Assembly (NCBI RefSeq): GCF_010728725.1
Contig: NZ_AP022606.1
Location: 4,216,001-4,280,000 of the forward strand
DNA: 64,000 bases
Source of the DNA: Mycobacterium branderi
GTDB lineage: Bacteria; Actinomycetota; Actinomycetes; Mycobacteriales; Mycobacteriaceae
Direction of reading: 5' to 3'
The translations under genes and the position numbers were made by a program. The notes beneath the pieces are model-generated. The model did no database searches and had not been told where the DNA came from. It saw nothing but the letters and a program-made list of their open reading frames with translations. Numbering within the stretch: position 1 is the first letter of the stretch; each line of letters opens with the position of its first letter. This document shows positions 19,474 through 30,305 of the stretch, piece by piece.

Positions 19474-22400
19474 GTGACACTCACTGTGCACCGCGCCAAA
19501 AGCAGGCCAGCCTCGCGCTATCACTGGGTCCCCGCCGCCGCCGGTTGGACCGTCGGCGTGATCTCGACCCTGTCGCTGCTGGCCAGTGTGTCGCCTTTGG
19601 TGCGGTGGGCCATCAAGGTGCCCCGCGAATTCATCAACGATTACCTGTTCAACTTCCCCGACACCAGCTTCGCCTGGTCGTTCGTGCTTGCCTTGCTGGC
19701 CGCCGCGCTGACCGCACGTAAACGCATCGCCTGGTGGCTGTTGGTGCTCAACCTGGTGGTGGCCGCGGGATTGAACATCGCCGACTTGACGACACCGGAC
19801 AGGACCGCGGTGGAGACCGTCGGGGAGAACATTGGTTTGGCCGTGCACTTGGCCGCCGTCGTCCTGCTGGTGTTGGCCTACCGGGAGTTCTGGGCGAAGG
19901 TCCGTAGCGGCGCGCTGGTCAAGGCGGCGGCCACGCTGGTTGCCGGGTGGTCGATCGGGATCGCGCTGGCCTGGGGGCTGGTCGAGTTGTTTCCCGGATC
20001 GCTGAAACGCGACGACCGGTTCTTCTACGTGGTCGACCGCGTCGTCGGGTTCGCGCTGGCCGGCCAGGGTTCGTTCACGGGCAGGCCGCACATCTTTCTC
20101 AATGACCTGTTCGGATTGTTCGGCGGTCTGGCGCTGATCGTCGCGGCAATCGTGCTGTTCCGATCCCAGCGCGCCGAGAACGCGCTGACCGGGGAAGACG
20201 AGTCGGCCATCCGCGGGCTGCTCGAGTTGTGGGGAAAGAACGATTCGCTGGGCTACTTCGCCACGCGCCGGGACAAGTCGGTGATCTTCGCGCCCAGCGG
20301 CCGCGCAGCGATCACCTACCGGGTGGAGGTCGGCGTCTGCCTGGCCAGCGGCGACCCGGTGGGCGACCCGAGGGCGTGGCCCCAGGTCATCGACGCGTGG
20401 CTGCAACTGTGCCAGACCTACGGCTGGGCTCCCGGCGTCATGGGCGCCAGTTCCCAAGCGGCCAAGGCATTTCGGGAGGCCGGCCTCAATGCCCTGGAGT
20501 TGGGCGACGAGGCGATCCTGCACACCGCCGACTTCAAACTGTCCGGCCCCGACATGCGCGCTGTGCGCCAAGCGGTGACGCGGGCCCGCCGCGCGGGATT
20601 GCGGGTGCGTATCCGCCGCCACCGCGACATCGCCGCCGACGAGATGGCAGCGCTGATCTCGTGCGCAGATGCCTGGCGCGACACCGAAACCGAGCGGGGC
20701 TTCTCGATGGCCCTGGGCCGGCTCGGCGATCCCGCCGACGGAGACTGCCTGCTGGTGGAGGCGCTGCAGCAGGACAACCGGGTGGTGGCGATGCTGTCGC
20801 TGGTGCCGTGGGGACAAAACGGGGTGTCACTCGATTTGATGCGACGGTCACCCCAGTCGCCGAACGGCACCATCGAGCTGATGGTCAGCGAACTCGCACT
20901 GAACGCCGAACACCTTGGTATCAGCCGTATTTCACTGAACTTCGCGATGTTCCGCTCGGCGTTCGAGCAGGGCGCCCAACTCGGAGCCGGCCCGGTTGCC
21001 CGGTTGTGGCGCGGCTTGCTGGTGTTCTTCTCGCGCTGGTGGCAGTTGGAGACGCTGTACCGCTCGAACATGAAATACCAGCCCGAGTGGCTACCGCGCT
21101 ACGCCTGCTATGAAGACGCCAGGCTGATTCCGCGGGTCGGAGTGGCTTCGGTGATCGCCGAAGGCTTTCTGGTGCTGCCGTTTTCGCGGCGCAACGAGCA
21201 GCACACCGGCCACCACCCGTCCGTGCCGCCGGTCCTGGTGGAAACCGGCCTGCTGCATCACGACGGCTCGACGCCCGACGTTTCCAGCCTGCGCAAGATC
21301 GAGCCGCCGGATGTCGACGGACCCCGTCGGCGGTTGCCCGAACAGGTGCGAGTCCGGCTTGCCAAGCTGGAGGCGTTGCAGGACAGCGGTATTGACGCCT
21401 ACCCGGTTGGGAATCCGCCGAGTCATACGATCGCCCAGGCGTTGGATGTCCAGGACCAGACCACCGTGTCGGTGTCCGGGCGGGTGCTGCGGATCCGCGA
21501 CTTCGGCGGAGTGCTGTTCGCGGTGTTGCGGGACTGGTCGGCCGACATGCAGCTGCTGCTCGACAATTCGGTCCTCGAGCAGGGCCGCGCCGCGGACTTC
21601 ACCAAGGCGATCGACCTCGGCGACTTGGTCGAGGTGACCGGAAAGTTGGGCTTTTCCAAGACCGGGACCCGGTCGCTGATCGTGCTGCGCTGGCGGTTGA
21701 TCGGAAAGTGTCTGCGTCCGCTGCCCAACAAATGGACCGGGCTCGCCGACCCAGAGGCGCGGGTGCGCAGCCGCTACGTGGACCTGGCGATCAACTCGGA
21801 TTCCCGCCAGCTGATAACGGCCCGCAGCAAAGTACTGCGAGCGATCCGGGAGACGTTGACCGCCAAGGGTTTTCTCGAAGTCGAAACACCGATCCTTCAG
21901 CAGGTCCACGGCGGCGCCACCGCTCGCCCGTTCGTCACCCACATCAACACCTATGACCTGGATCTGTACCTGCGGATCGCGCCGGAGCTCTACTTGAAGA
22001 GGCTGTGTGTCGGTGGCGTGGAGCGAGTTTTCGAACTGGGTCGCGCATTTCGTAACGAGGGCGTCGACTTCAGCCACAACCCGGAGTTCACCCTGCTGGA
22101 GGCCTACCAGGCGCACGCCGACTACCTGACATGGGTGGACGGCTGCCGGGAGCTGATTCAGGCCGCCGCCGAGGCCGCCAACGGTGCGCCGGTGGTGATG
22201 CGCCCGCGCCCCGACGACGGCGGCGTGGAACCGGTTGACATCTCCGGGATGTGGCCGGTCAAGACAGTGCACGAGGCGGTGTCGGAGGCGCTCGGCGAGC
22301 ACGTCGACACCGGCACCGAACTTGCGAAGCTGCGCAAGCTGTCGGAGGCCGCCGGAATCCCCTATCGGCCCCGGTGGGATGCCGGCGCGGTGGTGCTGGA

Positions 22401-22791
22401 GCTCTACGAGCACCTCGTCGAGGCGAAAACGGGGCCACCGACGTTCTACACCGACTTTCCGACCTCGGTGTCGCCGTTGACCCGACCGCACCGGCGCAAG
22501 GCCGGTGTTGCCGAACGCTGGGACCTGGTGGCCTGGGGCGTCGAGCTGGGCACCGCCTACAGCGAGTTGACCGATCCGGTGGAGCAGCGGCGACGCCTGC
22601 AAGAACAGTCCCTGCTAGCTGCCGGCGGCGACCCTGAGGCCATGGAACTCGACGAGGACTTCCTGCAAGCGATGGAATATGCGATGCCGCCGACCGGCGG
22701 GCTGGGCATGGGTGTCGACCGCGTCGTCATGCTGATCACGGGCCGCAGTATCCGCGAGACGCTGCCCTTCCCGTTGGCAAAGCCCCGTTAA
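19474..22791 (+). CDS. lysX: Bifunctional phosphatidylglycerol lysyltransferase / lysyl-tRNA synthetase LysX
   Basis: Makes lysyl-phosphatidylglycerol in the inner membrane, reducing negative surface charge and protecting against cationic peptides. The N-terminal MprF-like part has about six or seven membrane segments (10-235) followed by the DUF2156 lysyltransferase domain (about 245-560, [17 protein letters not shown] and [15 protein letters not shown]). The C-terminal half (about 600-1105) is a class II lysyl-tRNA synthetase: an OB fold, [15 protein letters not shown] (motif 2) and [15 protein letters not shown] (motif 3). The fusion is the mycobacterial LysX architecture. GTG 19474 is used; M. 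tuberculosis annotation begins further upstream, but here a -10 box sits 8 nt before this GTG. It is divergent from infC. Confidence 0.95.
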   Translation: MTLTVHRAKSRPASRYHWVPAAAGWTVGVISTLSLLASVSPLVRWAIKVPREFINDYLFNFPDTSFAWSFVLALLAAALTARKRIAWWLLVLNLVVAAGLNIADLTTPDRTAVETVGENIGLAVHLAAVVLLVLAYREFWAKVRSGALVKAAATLVAGWSIGIALAWGLVELFPGSLKRDDRFFYVVDRVVGFALAGQGSFTGRPHIFLNDLFGLFGGLALIVAAIVLFRSQRAENALTGEDESAIRGLLELWGKNDSLGYFATRRDKSVIFAPSGRAAITYRVEVGVCLASGDPVGDPRAWPQVIDAWLQLCQTYGWAPGVMGASSQAAKAFREAGLNALELGDEAILHTADFKLSGPDMRAVRQAVTRARRAGLRVRIRRHRDIAADEMAALISCADAWRDTETERGFSMALGRLGDPADGDCLLVEALQQDNRVVAMLSLVPWGQNGVSLDLMRRSPQSPNGTIELMVSELALNAEHLGISRISLNFAMFRSAFEQGAQLGAGPVARLWRGLLVFFSRWWQLETLYRSNMKYQPEWLPRYACYEDARLIPRVGVASVIAEGFLVLPFSRRNEQHTGHHPSVPPVLVETGLLHHDGSTPDVSSLRKIEPPDVDGPRRRLPEQVRVRLAKLEALQDSGIDAYPVGNPPSHTIAQALDVQDQTTVSVSGRVLRIRDFGGVLFAVLRDWSADMQLLLDNSVLEQGRAADFTKAIDLGDLVEVTGKLGFSKTGTRSLIVLRWRLIGKCLRPLPNKWTGLADPEARVRSRYVDLAINSDSRQLITARSKVLRAIRETLTAKGFLEVETPILQQVHGGATARPFVTHINTYDLDLYLRIAPELYLKRLCVGGVERVFELGRAFRNEGVDFSHNPEFTLLEAYQAHADYLTWVDGCRELIQAAAEAANGAPVVMRPRPDDGGVEPVDISGMWPVKTVHEAVSEALGEHVDTGTELAKLRKLSEAAGIPYRPRWDAGAVVLELYEHLVEAKTGPPTFYTDFPTSVSPLTRPHRRKAGVAERWDLVAWGVELGTAYSELTDPVEQRRRLQEQSLLAAGGDPEAMELDEDFLQAMEYAMPPTGGLGMGVDRVVMLITGRSIRETLPFPLAKPR

Positions 22792-22852
22792 CCGTACGTA
22801 CCTGCCGCGTTTCACAGCTAGCAATCAGAAACGCCGGTCAGGATAAGTCACA

Positions 22853-24298
22853 ATGGATCCTGTGACGCCTTCGACGACGACGGTCGCCGCCCCGCTGCTG
22901 GTGGGTCATCACACCTCGTTGATGCACGGCTGGGTGCCGGTCGCGGTGCAGGCCGCTGCCGCGGTCGCGCTGGTGTTAGCCGTCGGATGGCGGTCGCGCC
23001 GTTGGCGGCTGGTGTGGCTGCCCGTGGCCGCCGCCGTAGGTGTTGCGGTGACGTGCTGGGCGTACTGGTACATCGCCGACGACGGTCTGGCCGGCGAGCC
23101 TGCGCCGCGCACGTTGTGGATGTGGATCGCGCTGAGCGGCGCGGCCGGCGCGGTGCTGACACTGGGCTGGCGAAGCGCACGCTGGTGGCATCGCGCCGCA
23201 TCGGTGGCAGCGGTGCCGCTGTGCCTGCTGAGTTCGGCGCTGGCGCTCAACGGCTGGGTCGGTTACTTCCCGACAGTGCAGACGGCGTGGAACCAGCTCA
23301 CCGCCGGCCCGTTGCCCGATCAGACCGACGCGGCGGCCGTTACGGCCATGGCCGCCAAGGGCGCCCAGCCGCCGCGCGGCAGCGTTGTGCCGGTGACGAT
23401 CCCCGCCGACGCGTCGCACTTCAAGCACCGCGGCGAGCTGGTATATCTGCCGCCGGCATGGTTCGCGGATCCGCGGCCGGCGCTGCCGACGGTGATGATG
23501 ATCGGCGGCGAGTTCAACACCCCCGCCGACTGGCTGCGCGCCGGCAACGCGGTGAAGACCGTCGACGACTTCGCGGCCGCGCACGACGGCAACGCGCCGG
23601 TGCTGGTGTTCGTGGACTCCGGCGGCGCGTTCAACAACGACACCGAATGCGTCAACGGCAGCCGGGGTAATGCCGCCGATCACCTGACCAAAGACGTTGT
23701 GCCCTTTATGGTGTCTCGTTTCGGCGCCAGTCCCGACCGCTCGAAATGGGGCATCGTGGGCTGGTCGATGGGTGGCACGTGCGCGGTGGACCTGACCGTG
23801 ATGCACCCCGAGGAGTTCAGCGCGTTCGTCGACATCGCCGGCGACGTGGGCCCCAATTCGGGAACCAAGGCGCAGACGATCGCTCGGCTGTTCGGCGGCG
23901 ACGCAGCGGCCTGGGCGGCATTCGACCCGACCCAGGTGATCACCAAACACGGCCGCTACAGCGGGGTTTCGGGTTGGTTCGCGGTCAACGCCACGCCGCG
24001 TCGCGCAGTCACGGTGGTCGGCAGCGGCGGGGCGGAGGACCGGGGCGCCAGTCCCAATGGCACCGCGGCGGCAGCCGAATCGCTGTGCACGCTCGGGCTT
24101 GCCCACGGCATCGACTGCGCAGTCGTCGCCCAGCCCGGCAAACACGATTGGCCCTTCGCCGATCGGGCATTCACGGCTGCGCTGCCGTGGCTGGCCGGCC
24201 AGCTGGGCACGCCCGGCGTGCCGCGGATCCCGTTGCCGGTCGACGCTCCGCCTGCTCCGTCGGCACCGGTGCCGACCGCGCACGCGGCCGCCAGATAA
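22853..24298 (+). CDS. Membrane-anchored alpha/beta-hydrolase (esterase family, Rv1639c type)
   Basis: A 481-residue protein with four N-terminal membrane helices (about 27-45, 54-72, 90-108, 117-135), then an extracytoplasmic domain of the esterase/antigen 85-like fold. The nucleophile elbow is GWSMGG. The oxyanion-side region is PTVMMIGGEFN and a late His is in GKHDWPF, giving a plausible Ser-Asp-His triad. Relatives include mycolyltransferase-like proteins, but mycolyl transfer is not shown. ATG 22853 has AGGA about 8 nt upstream; GTG 22862 is an alternative. It lies 61 bp after lysX, as in M. tuberculosis. Confidence 0.87.
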   Translation: MDPVTPSTTTVAAPLLVGHHTSLMHGWVPVAVQAAAAVALVLAVGWRSRRWRLVWLPVAAAVGVAVTCWAYWYIADDGLAGEPAPRTLWMWIALSGAAGAVLTLGWRSARWWHRAASVAAVPLCLLSSALALNGWVGYFPTVQTAWNQLTAGPLPDQTDAAAVTAMAAKGAQPPRGSVVPVTIPADASHFKHRGELVYLPPAWFADPRPALPTVMMIGGEFNTPADWLRAGNAVKTVDDFAAAHDGNAPVLVFVDSGGAFNNDTECVNGSRGNAADHLTKDVVPFMVSRFGASPDRSKWGIVGWSMGGTCAVDLTVMHPEEFSAFVDIAGDVGPNSGTKAQTIARLFGGDAAAWAAFDPTQVITKHGRYSGVSGWFAVNATPRRAVTVVGSGGAEDRGASPNGTAAAAESLCTLGLAHGIDCAVVAQPGKHDWPFADRAFTAALPWLAGQLGTPGVPRIPLPVDAPPAPSAPVPTAHAAAR

Positions 24299-24307
24299 CC
24301 GCGCCGG

Positions 24308-24724
24308 ATGCCGTCGATTTCGCGTGTCCGCCGCGCCGTCTTCGCGCGTCATTCCAACCCGTGGAGCGCGTGGACGCGGTGGGCCAGCACCCCGCTGGTG
24401 CTGGTGCCGGTCTGGACGCGGCGGCGGAGCCACGCGGCGGCGGTCGGGCTCTGGCTGGCCGTCAACCCCGTCGTCTTCCCCAAACCCGCCGACGACCGGA
24501 ATTGGGCGACCCGCGCGATGCTCGGCGAAGAACTGTGGATTGTCAAGCGGCCCAAGGACACCGCCGCTGCGGTCAGCGGCGTGACATCCGCCGTCGCCGT
24601 CGTCGCGATTGTCGCTGCACGCCGCCACCGGCTGGCCGCGGCGGCAGCGGCGACCGTCGTGCAGATGGCGCTGACGCTGGTGTACTGGGCGCAGATGGCA
24701 CGTTATCTGGACCGCCAGCGGTAA
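24308..24724 (+). CDS. Small membrane protein, DUF6653-like
   Basis: 138 residues with about three hydrophobic stretches (near 44-60, 90-104, 108-130). The segments VNPVVFPKPADDRNWATRAMLGE and MALTLVYWAQMARYLD resemble the DUF6653 family of uncharacterised membrane proteins. It follows the esterase by 9 bp and precedes the next small gene by 9 bp, so the three are probably cotranscribed. Function is unknown. Confidence 0.7.
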   Translation: MPSISRVRRAVFARHSNPWSAWTRWASTPLVLVPVWTRRRSHAAAVGLWLAVNPVVFPKPADDRNWATRAMLGEELWIVKRPKDTAAAVSGVTSAVAVVAIVAARRHRLAAAAAATVVQMALTLVYWAQMARYLDRQR

Positions 24725-24733
24725 CGTGGCGTC

Positions 24734-24949
24734 ATGACCGAACGCGACTACGACGACTCCGGCGTCCCGACGTTCGAATCAGTCCGCGAGAAGATCGAGA
24801 CCCGCTACCAGACGTCGATCGGCGCCGCCGAACTGGACGCCGAAACGCCGGAGGGCCGCAACGTCGAGGAGCAATACCGGGAACGGCAGCAGGCAGCAGC
24901 CGACCGCCTGGCCGAAATCCGCGAATCGATGCACGAGGATGACCGCTGA
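24734..24949 (+). CDS. Small acidic hypothetical protein (Rv1638A type)
   Basis: 71 residues, highly charged and probably helical (ETRYQTSIGAAELDAETPEG, then EQYRERQQAAADRLAEIRES). It has no signal peptide or membrane segment. Its position between the Rv1639c-type gene and uvrA matches Rv1638A, a conserved hypothetical. Function is unknown. Confidence 0.75.
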   Translation: MTERDYDDSGVPTFESVREKIETRYQTSIGAAELDAETPEGRNVEEQYRERQQAAADRLAEIRESMHEDDR

Positions 24950-24981
24950 GAGGCTTCAGTGTCGCGGAGCGGCGTAACCGC

Positions 24982-26121
24982 TTGGCGCGCCGGCATTTTC
25001 TGTCCAGCAACGGTTCGGCGCCCGACGCGGCGATTGCCACCGGGCTGGTCGGATTGCATGCCACCGACCCCGCCACACCGTATCTTTCGCTGTGGGCCCG
25101 GTCGGCGGGCTTCGTCACCGACGACCTCGACCGCCAGCTCTACCAGCAGCGCGCGCTGGTCAAGCATCTGGCGATGCGCCGAACGCTCTGGCTGGTGGAC
25201 ACCGGGGACCTGGCAATGGTTCAGTCGGCCGCCAGCGACAGGGTCGCAGACAACGAGCGGCGCCGCCTGATCGCTGACGTGCAGAAGGCCGGTGTCGCCG
25301 CGGACGGCCAGCGCTGGCTCGACGCGGCGTGCGCCGCGGTACTGGACTACCTGGCCGAGCACGGGCCGGCCAGCAGCCGGGAGCTGCGAGAGGCGCTTCC
25401 CGAACTCGCCGGAACCTATGACCCGGCGCCCGGAAAACGTTGGGGCGGTGCGGTTTCGCTTGCTCCGCGGGTGCTGACCGTGCTGTCGGTTCGCGGCGAC
25501 GTCATCCGCGGTCCCAACGACGGCAGCTGGACCGTGTCGCGGCCGCGATGGGTCACTGCCGCGGACTGGCTCGGCGAGCGGCACGAGCCCGTGCCGGCCG
25601 ACGCCGCCCGCGCCGAGCTGACCCGCCGATGGCTGCGGGCCTTCGGGCCCGCCACCGCCGAGGACATCAAGTGGTGGTTGGGCACCACGATGACGGCGGT
25701 CCGCAAGGCGCTGGCCGACATCGGGGCGGTTAGAGTCGACCTGCACGGCAGCCCGGGCTTTGCGCTGCCCGACGATCTCGAGGCCGAACCCGACGTCGAG
25801 CCGTGGTGTGCGCTGCTCCCCGGGCTGGACCCCACCACAATGGGCTGGTACCAACGCGATTGGTATCTCGGTGACCACCGCGGCCAGGTGTTCGACACCA
25901 ACGGCAACGCCGGCCCCACCGCCTGGTGGAACGGCCGCGTGGTCGGCGGCTGGTATCAGGACAGCGACGCCCGGATCCAGTTGCAGCTTCTCGAAGACCC
26001 GGGCCGCCAGGCGCGGCGTGCGCTGCAGCGGCGCGCCGACGAGCTCACCGACTGGCTCGACGGCGTGCGGGTCACTCCGCGGTTTCTGTCGCCGCTGACG
26101 AAAGCCACGGCCGCACGATAG
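24982..26121 (+). CDS. Winged-helix DNA-binding protein, HTH_42 / AlkZ-like
   Basis: About 379 residues of the YcaQ/AlkZ-like winged-helix family, whose studied members are DNA glycosylases acting on alkylated or cross-linked bases. A winged-helix module is seen at about 115-175 (LDYLAEHGPASSRELREALPE) and another at about 200-255 (RRWLRAFGPATAEDIKWWLG). Relatives use a QxQ or QxD motif for catalysis; I cannot place one with certainty. TTG 24982 is the first usable start in frame. Upstream residues FSVAERRNR look native but have no start in this frame. An ATG at 24939 would connect if one base were removed. It is 2 bp before the GNAT gene. Confidence 0.75.
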   Translation: MARRHFLSSNGSAPDAAIATGLVGLHATDPATPYLSLWARSAGFVTDDLDRQLYQQRALVKHLAMRRTLWLVDTGDLAMVQSAASDRVADNERRRLIADVQKAGVAADGQRWLDAACAAVLDYLAEHGPASSRELREALPELAGTYDPAPGKRWGGAVSLAPRVLTVLSVRGDVIRGPNDGSWTVSRPRWVTAADWLGERHEPVPADAARAELTRRWLRAFGPATAEDIKWWLGTTMTAVRKALADIGAVRVDLHGSPGFALPDDLEAEPDVEPWCALLPGLDPTTMGWYQRDWYLGDHRGQVFDTNGNAGPTAWWNGRVVGGWYQDSDARIQLQLLEDPGRQARRALQRRADELTDWLDGVRVTPRFLSPLTKATAAR

Positions 26122-26123
26122 CG

Positions 26124-26651
26124 ATGGTGACGCTACGCAAGATGCAACTGGCCGACCTGGATATCGTGCGGGCCTGGCTCAGCACGCCTGAGGTGGCTCG
26201 TTGGTACCTGCCCGGTTCCACGATCGACCGGGAACTCGAGGATCTGCGCCGAAGCATCGCCGGCGAGCAGCCCACCGAGGTTCTGGTCGTCGTCGAGCAG
26301 AACGAACCGATCGGGTGGTGTCAGTGGTATCTCTGCGGCGCGTACCCCGATCACGCCGCCGCATTGGGAGCCGAACCGGAGGACGCAGGAATCGATTACG
26401 CGATCGGCGAACCCGGGCGCCGACAAAACAACCTGGGAACCGCCGTGGTCGCGGCGCTGGTCGCTCACGTCAGGAAGCACCATCCCTCCGCCGGGATCAT
26501 CGCCGATCCCGAGGCCACCAATATCGCGTCGCGAAAAGTGTTGGAAAAGAACGGTTTCCAGCTAGTCGACGAACGGCCGGTGGCATCCGAGCCGACACCG
26601 GCCCCGATGGCGATCTATCGACTGGCACCCGCAACGGAGGCTAGGCGCTGA
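26124..26651 (+). CDS. GNAT acetyltransferase, aminoglycoside 6'-N-acetyltransferase-like
   Basis: 175-residue GNAT-fold protein. The order of motifs ([69 protein letters not shown]) follows the AAC(6')-Ib-like subfamily. The acetyl-CoA pyrophosphate loop normally reads QxxGxG/A; here it is RQNNLGT, which keeps the general shape. It could acetylate an aminoglycoside or a small-molecule amine. It starts 2 bp after the winged-helix gene and overlaps the convergent uvrA 3' end by 11 bp. Resistance is an inference only. Confidence 0.78.
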   Translation: MVTLRKMQLADLDIVRAWLSTPEVARWYLPGSTIDRELEDLRRSIAGEQPTEVLVVVEQNEPIGWCQWYLCGAYPDHAAALGAEPEDAGIDYAIGEPGRRQNNLGTAVVAALVAHVRKHHPSAGIIADPEATNIASRKVLEKNGFQLVDERPVASEPTPAPMAIYRLAPATEARR

Positions 26652-29544
26652 CCCGTCGCCGTCCGTTCTTGCGGGGTGTCTGTACTCCAAGCGTCTCGGC
26701 CAGGAACTTGCCGGTGTAGCTTTCCGGCACGGCCGCAACATCTTCCGGGGTACCCTCGGCGACAACGGTGCCACCTTCGGCGCCGCCCTCGGGACCCAGG
26801 TCGATGATCCAGTCCGACGTCTTGATCACGTCCAGGTTGTGCTCGATGACGATCACCGTATTGCCCTTGTCGACAAGACCGTTGAGCACATTGAGCAATT
26901 TGCGGATGTCGTCGAAATGCAGGCCGGTGGTGGGCTCGTCGAGGATGTAAACCGTGCGGCCGGTCGAGCGCTTCTGCAGTTCGGAGGCCAGCTTCACCCG
27001 CTGCGCCTCCCCGCCGGACAGCGTCGGCGCCGGCTGACCCAGCCGCACGTAGCCCAGACCCACGTCGACCAGCGTGCGCAGATACCGGTGGATTCCGGTG
27101 ATCGGCTCGAAGAACTCCGCTGCCTCCTCGATCGACATGTCCAGCACCTCGGAGATGGTCTTGCCCTTGTAGTGCACCTCGAGGGTTTCCCGGTTGTAGC
27201 GCGCACCGTGGCACACCTCGCACGGCACATATACATCCGGCAGGAAGTTCATCTCGATCTTGATGGTGCCGTCACCCGAACAGGCTTCGCAGCGGCCGCC
27301 TTTGACGTTGAACGAGAACCGACCCGGCTGGTAACCACGCACCTTGGCCTCGGTGGTGGCGGCGAACAGCGTGCGGATCTTGTCGAACACCCCGGTGTAG
27401 GTGGCCGGGTTGGACCGCGGGGTACGCCCGATCGGCGACTGGTCAACCCGCACCAACTTGTCGACGTGGTCGAGGCCGGTGACCCGGGTGTGCCGGCCGG
27501 GGACTTGCCGGGCGCCGTTGAGTTTGTTGGCCAGCACCGCGGCCAGGATGTCGTTGACCAGCGTCGACTTTCCGGAACCGGATACCCCGGTAACCGACGT
27601 CAGCACCCCGAGCGGGAACGCGACATCGATCTCGCGCAGGTTGTGCTCCCTCGCACCGACGACGGTGAGTTGCCGCTTGCCTCTCTTGTCTACGGGCCGC
27701 CGAATTGCCGGTGTCTCAATGCTTTCCCTGCCCGACAAGTAGGCGCCGGTGATCGAGTTCTTGTTCCGCAGCAGTTCGTCGTAGGGCCCGCTGTGCACGA
27801 TCTGGCCGCCGTGCTCGCCGGCGGCAGGGCCGATGTCGACGATCCAGTCGGCATGCGCGATGGTGTCCTGGTCGTGCTCGACGACGATCAGCGTATTGCC
27901 CAGATCCCTGAGCCGCGTGAGGGTTTCGATGAGACGGCGGTTGTCGCGCTGATGCAGTCCGATCGACGGCTCGTCAAGCACGTAGAGCACGCCGACCAGC
28001 CCGGAGCCGATCTGCGTGGCCAAGCGGATGCGTTGCGCCTCACCGCCGGACAGCGTGGCCGCGGCCCGCGACAGCGACAGGTATTCCAGCCCGACGTCGA
28101 GCAAAAACCCAAGTCGCGACTGGATCTCCTTGAGGACCTGCCCGGCGATGGCCTGCTCGCGCGGGCCCAGCGTCAGCTCCCGAAGGAAATCCGCGCAGTC
28201 CGAGATCGACAGCTCGCACACCTCGGCGATGGACTTCTTGCCGTGCTCCCCCGCCGCCAGCGTGACTGCCAAGATCTCCGGCTTGAGCCGTGTCCCGCCG
28301 CACTCGGGGCACGGCACGTCGCGCATGAAGCCCTCGTAGCGCTCCTTCATCATCTCGGACTCGGTCTGGTCCATCTTGCGCTGCAGGAACGCCAGCACGC
28401 CTTCGAAGTCGGCGTAGTAGGAGCGGGTGCGCCCGTAGCGGTTGCGGTAGCGCACGTGCACCTGCTCGTCGCAGCCTTCCAGGATTGCCTTGCGCGCCTT
28501 GGCCGGCAGCTTGCGCCACGGGGTGTCGACGTCGAAGCCCATCGACTCGCCGAGGCCGGCCATCATGCGGGTGAAGTACTCGGCGGTGTGGCCCATCGAC
28601 CAGGGCGCCACCGCGCCCTCGGCCAGGGTCAGCTCCGGGTCGGGCACCACCAGGTCCGGGTCGACCTCCTTGCGGATGCCCAGCCCGCTGCACTCCGGGC
28701 AGGCGCCGTAGGGCGAGTTGAACGAAAACGACCGCGGCTCAAGGTCATCCACGGCCAGCGAGTGTCCATTAGGGCAGGCCAGCTTCTCGGAGAACCGCTG
28801 TTCGCGGTTGTGCGCGTCGTGTTCGTGGTCGACGAACTCCAGCACCACGATGCCGTCGGCCAGGTTCAGCGCGGTCTCCACCGAATCGGTGAGACGCTGC
28901 TTGGCGCTGGCCTTGACCGTCAGCCGGTCGACCACGACCTCGATGTCGTGCTTCTCCTGCTTTTTCAGCTTCGGCGGGTCGGTCAAAGGGTGCACGACGC
29001 CGTCGACGCGGACCCGGCTGTAACCCTGGGCGTTGAGCTTCTCGAACAGGTCGACGAACTCGCCCTTGCGGGTGCGCACCACCGGGGCCAGCACCTGGAA
29101 TCGGGTGCCCTCCGGCATGGCCAGCACCTGGTCGACGATCTGCTGCGGGGTCTGGCGGGCGATCCGGTGCCCGCAGACCGGGCAGTGCGGGGTGCCGGCG
29201 CGGGCGTACAGCAGCCGCAGGTAGTCGTAGACCTCGGTGATGGTGCCCACGGTCGATCGCGGGTTGCGGTTGGTCGACTTCTGGTCGATGGACACCGCCG
29301 GGGAGAGCCCCTCGATGAAGTCGACGTCCGGCTTGTCCATCTGGCCCAGGAATTGGCGGGCATAGGCCGACAGCGACTCCACGTAGCGCCGCTGCCCCTC
29401 GGCGAAGATGGTGTCGAACGCCAGCGAAGACTTTCCCGACCCGGACAGGCCGGTGAAGACGATCAACGCATCACGCGGCAAATCAAGATCAACGCTGCGC
29501 AGGTTGTGCTCACGCGCACCCTTGACGATCAGGCGGTCACTCAT
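26641..29544 (-). CDS. uvrA: Excinuclease ABC subunit A
   Basis: Damage-sensing ATPase of nucleotide excision repair; it loads UvrB on lesions. The 967 residues hold two split ABC modules: Walker [10 protein letters not shown] (about 32-40) and GVSGSGKST, and signatures [12 protein letters not shown] and [12 protein letters not shown]. Zinc modules have [25 protein letters not shown], and [11 protein letters not shown] with [17 protein letters not shown] -10 box (29553-29558, minus) ends 8 nt before ATG, suggesting an almost leaderless message. It is divergent from the MBL-fold gene across a 47-bp gap with a palindrome. Confidence 0.98.
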   Translation of the reverse strand: MSDRLIVKGAREHNLRSVDLDLPRDALIVFTGLSGSGKSSLAFDTIFAEGQRRYVESLSAYARQFLGQMDKPDVDFIEGLSPAVSIDQKSTNRNPRSTVGTITEVYDYLRLLYARAGTPHCPVCGHRIARQTPQQIVDQVLAMPEGTRFQVLAPVVRTRKGEFVDLFEKLNAQGYSRVRVDGVVHPLTDPPKLKKQEKHDIEVVVDRLTVKASAKQRLTDSVETALNLADGIVVLEFVDHEHDAHNREQRFSEKLACPNGHSLAVDDLEPRSFSFNSPYGACPECSGLGIRKEVDPDLVVPDPELTLAEGAVAPWSMGHTAEYFTRMMAGLGESMGFDVDTPWRKLPAKARKAILEGCDEQVHVRYRNRYGRTRSYYADFEGVLAFLQRKMDQTESEMMKERYEGFMRDVPCPECGGTRLKPEILAVTLAAGEHGKKSIAEVCELSISDCADFLRELTLGPREQAIAGQVLKEIQSRLGFLLDVGLEYLSLSRAAATLSGGEAQRIRLATQIGSGLVGVLYVLDEPSIGLHQRDNRRLIETLTRLRDLGNTLIVVEHDQDTIAHADWIVDIGPAAGEHGGQIVHSGPYDELLRNKNSITGAYLSGRESIETPAIRRPVDKRGKRQLTVVGAREHNLREIDVAFPLGVLTSVTGVSGSGKSTLVNDILAAVLANKLNGARQVPGRHTRVTGLDHVDKLVRVDQSPIGRTPRSNPATYTGVFDKIRTLFAATTEAKVRGYQPGRFSFNVKGGRCEACSGDGTIKIEMNFLPDVYVPCEVCHGARYNRETLEVHYKGKTISEVLDMSIEEAAEFFEPITGIHRYLRTLVDVGLGYVRLGQPAPTLSGGEAQRVKLASELQKRSTGRTVYILDEPTTGLHFDDIRKLLNVLNGLVDKGNTVIVIEHNLDVIKTSDWIIDLGPEGGAEGGTVVAEGTPEDVAAVPESYTGKFLAETLGVQTPRKNGRRRVSA

Positions 29545-29560
29545 CGTTTCCCATGCTAGG

Positions 29561-29574
29561 TGTCGGTACCGACA
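29561..29574. promoter_or_regulatory. 14-bp perfect palindrome between uvrA and the MBL-fold gene
   Basis: TGTCGGTACCGACA is self-complementary over 14 bp. It sits immediately upstream of the uvrA -10 (29553-29558) and of a -10-like TACGGT (29579-29584) on the other strand, so one dimer could control both. It does not match the mycobacterial LexA box (TCGAAC...GTTCGA). Confidence 0.5.
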
Positions 29575-29591
29575 GCAGTACGGTGGCGCCT

Positions 29592-30263
29592 ATGACAATC
29601 CTGGACGACAACTACACGGGCCACGTCGAACCTGGCACCGCGGCACGTCGCACCCTGCCGGGCGCGACGATCGTGAAGGCGTCAGTCGGACCGATGGACA
29701 ACAACGCCTACCTGGTGACGTGTTCCCAAACCGGAGAAACCCTGCTGATCGACGCCGCCAACGGCGCCGACGTCCTCATCGACCTGGTACGACGCTACGC
29801 ACCGAAGGTATCGCTGATCGTCACCAGCCACCAGCACTTCGACCACTGGCAGGCGCTACAAGCCCTGGCCGAAGCCACCGGCGCGCCGACCGCCGCCCAC
29901 GAGATCGATGCCGACGCGTTGCCGGTCAAACCGGACCGGCTGCTCAAAGGCGGCGACACCGTGCACATCGGCGACCTGACGTTCGACGTCATCCATCTGC
30001 GCGGCCACACCCCAGGGTCGGTCGCGCTGGCCCTCGACGGCGCGGACGAAACCACGCACTTGTTCACCGGCGACTGCCTGTTCCCTGGCGGCGTCGGAAA
30101 GACATGGCAGCCCGGCGATTTCGAGCAGCTGCTCGACGACGTCACCACCCGGGTGTTCGACGTGTACGACGACTCGACCGTCGTCTATCCCGGCCACGGC
30201 GACGACACGACGCTGGGCGCCGAACGGCCTCACCTCGGCGAGTGGAAGACGCGCGGCTGGTAA
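29592..30263 (+). CDS. Metallo-beta-lactamase-fold hydrolase (Rv1637c type)
   Basis: 223-residue MBL-fold protein of the glyoxalase II-like group. The zinc motif SHQHFDH (HxHxDH) is followed by HLRGHTPGSVAL, FTGDCLFPGG and VVYPGHGDDTTLG, which supply the later metal-binding His and Asp residues. There is no signal peptide. ATG 29592 lies 7 nt after a TACGGT -10 box, a leaderless arrangement; the frame is open back to 29553 but those residues are not family-like. A thioester or similar small substrate is likely; the true substrate is unknown. Confidence 0.88.
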   Translation: MTILDDNYTGHVEPGTAARRTLPGATIVKASVGPMDNNAYLVTCSQTGETLLIDAANGADVLIDLVRRYAPKVSLIVTSHQHFDHWQALQALAEATGAPTAAHEIDADALPVKPDRLLKGGDTVHIGDLTFDVIHLRGHTPGSVALALDGADETTHLFTGDCLFPGGVGKTWQPGDFEQLLDDVTTRVFDVYDDSTVVYPGHGDDTTLGAERPHLGEWKTRGW

Positions 30264-30305
30264 TCAACCACGCGAAACGCGCTGCAGCGCCTAAGCTTAA
30301 GCGCG

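Noticed and set aside
26839..29559. A 906-codon plus-strand frame antisense to uvrA
   Set aside because: High GC leaves long antisense frames open; its composition is not protein-like and uvrA is unambiguous.
29545..29591. An SOS (LexA) box for uvrA
   Set aside because: The palindrome present is TGTCGGTACCGACA; nothing fits TCGAAC...GTTCGA. None was seen upstream of uvrB either.
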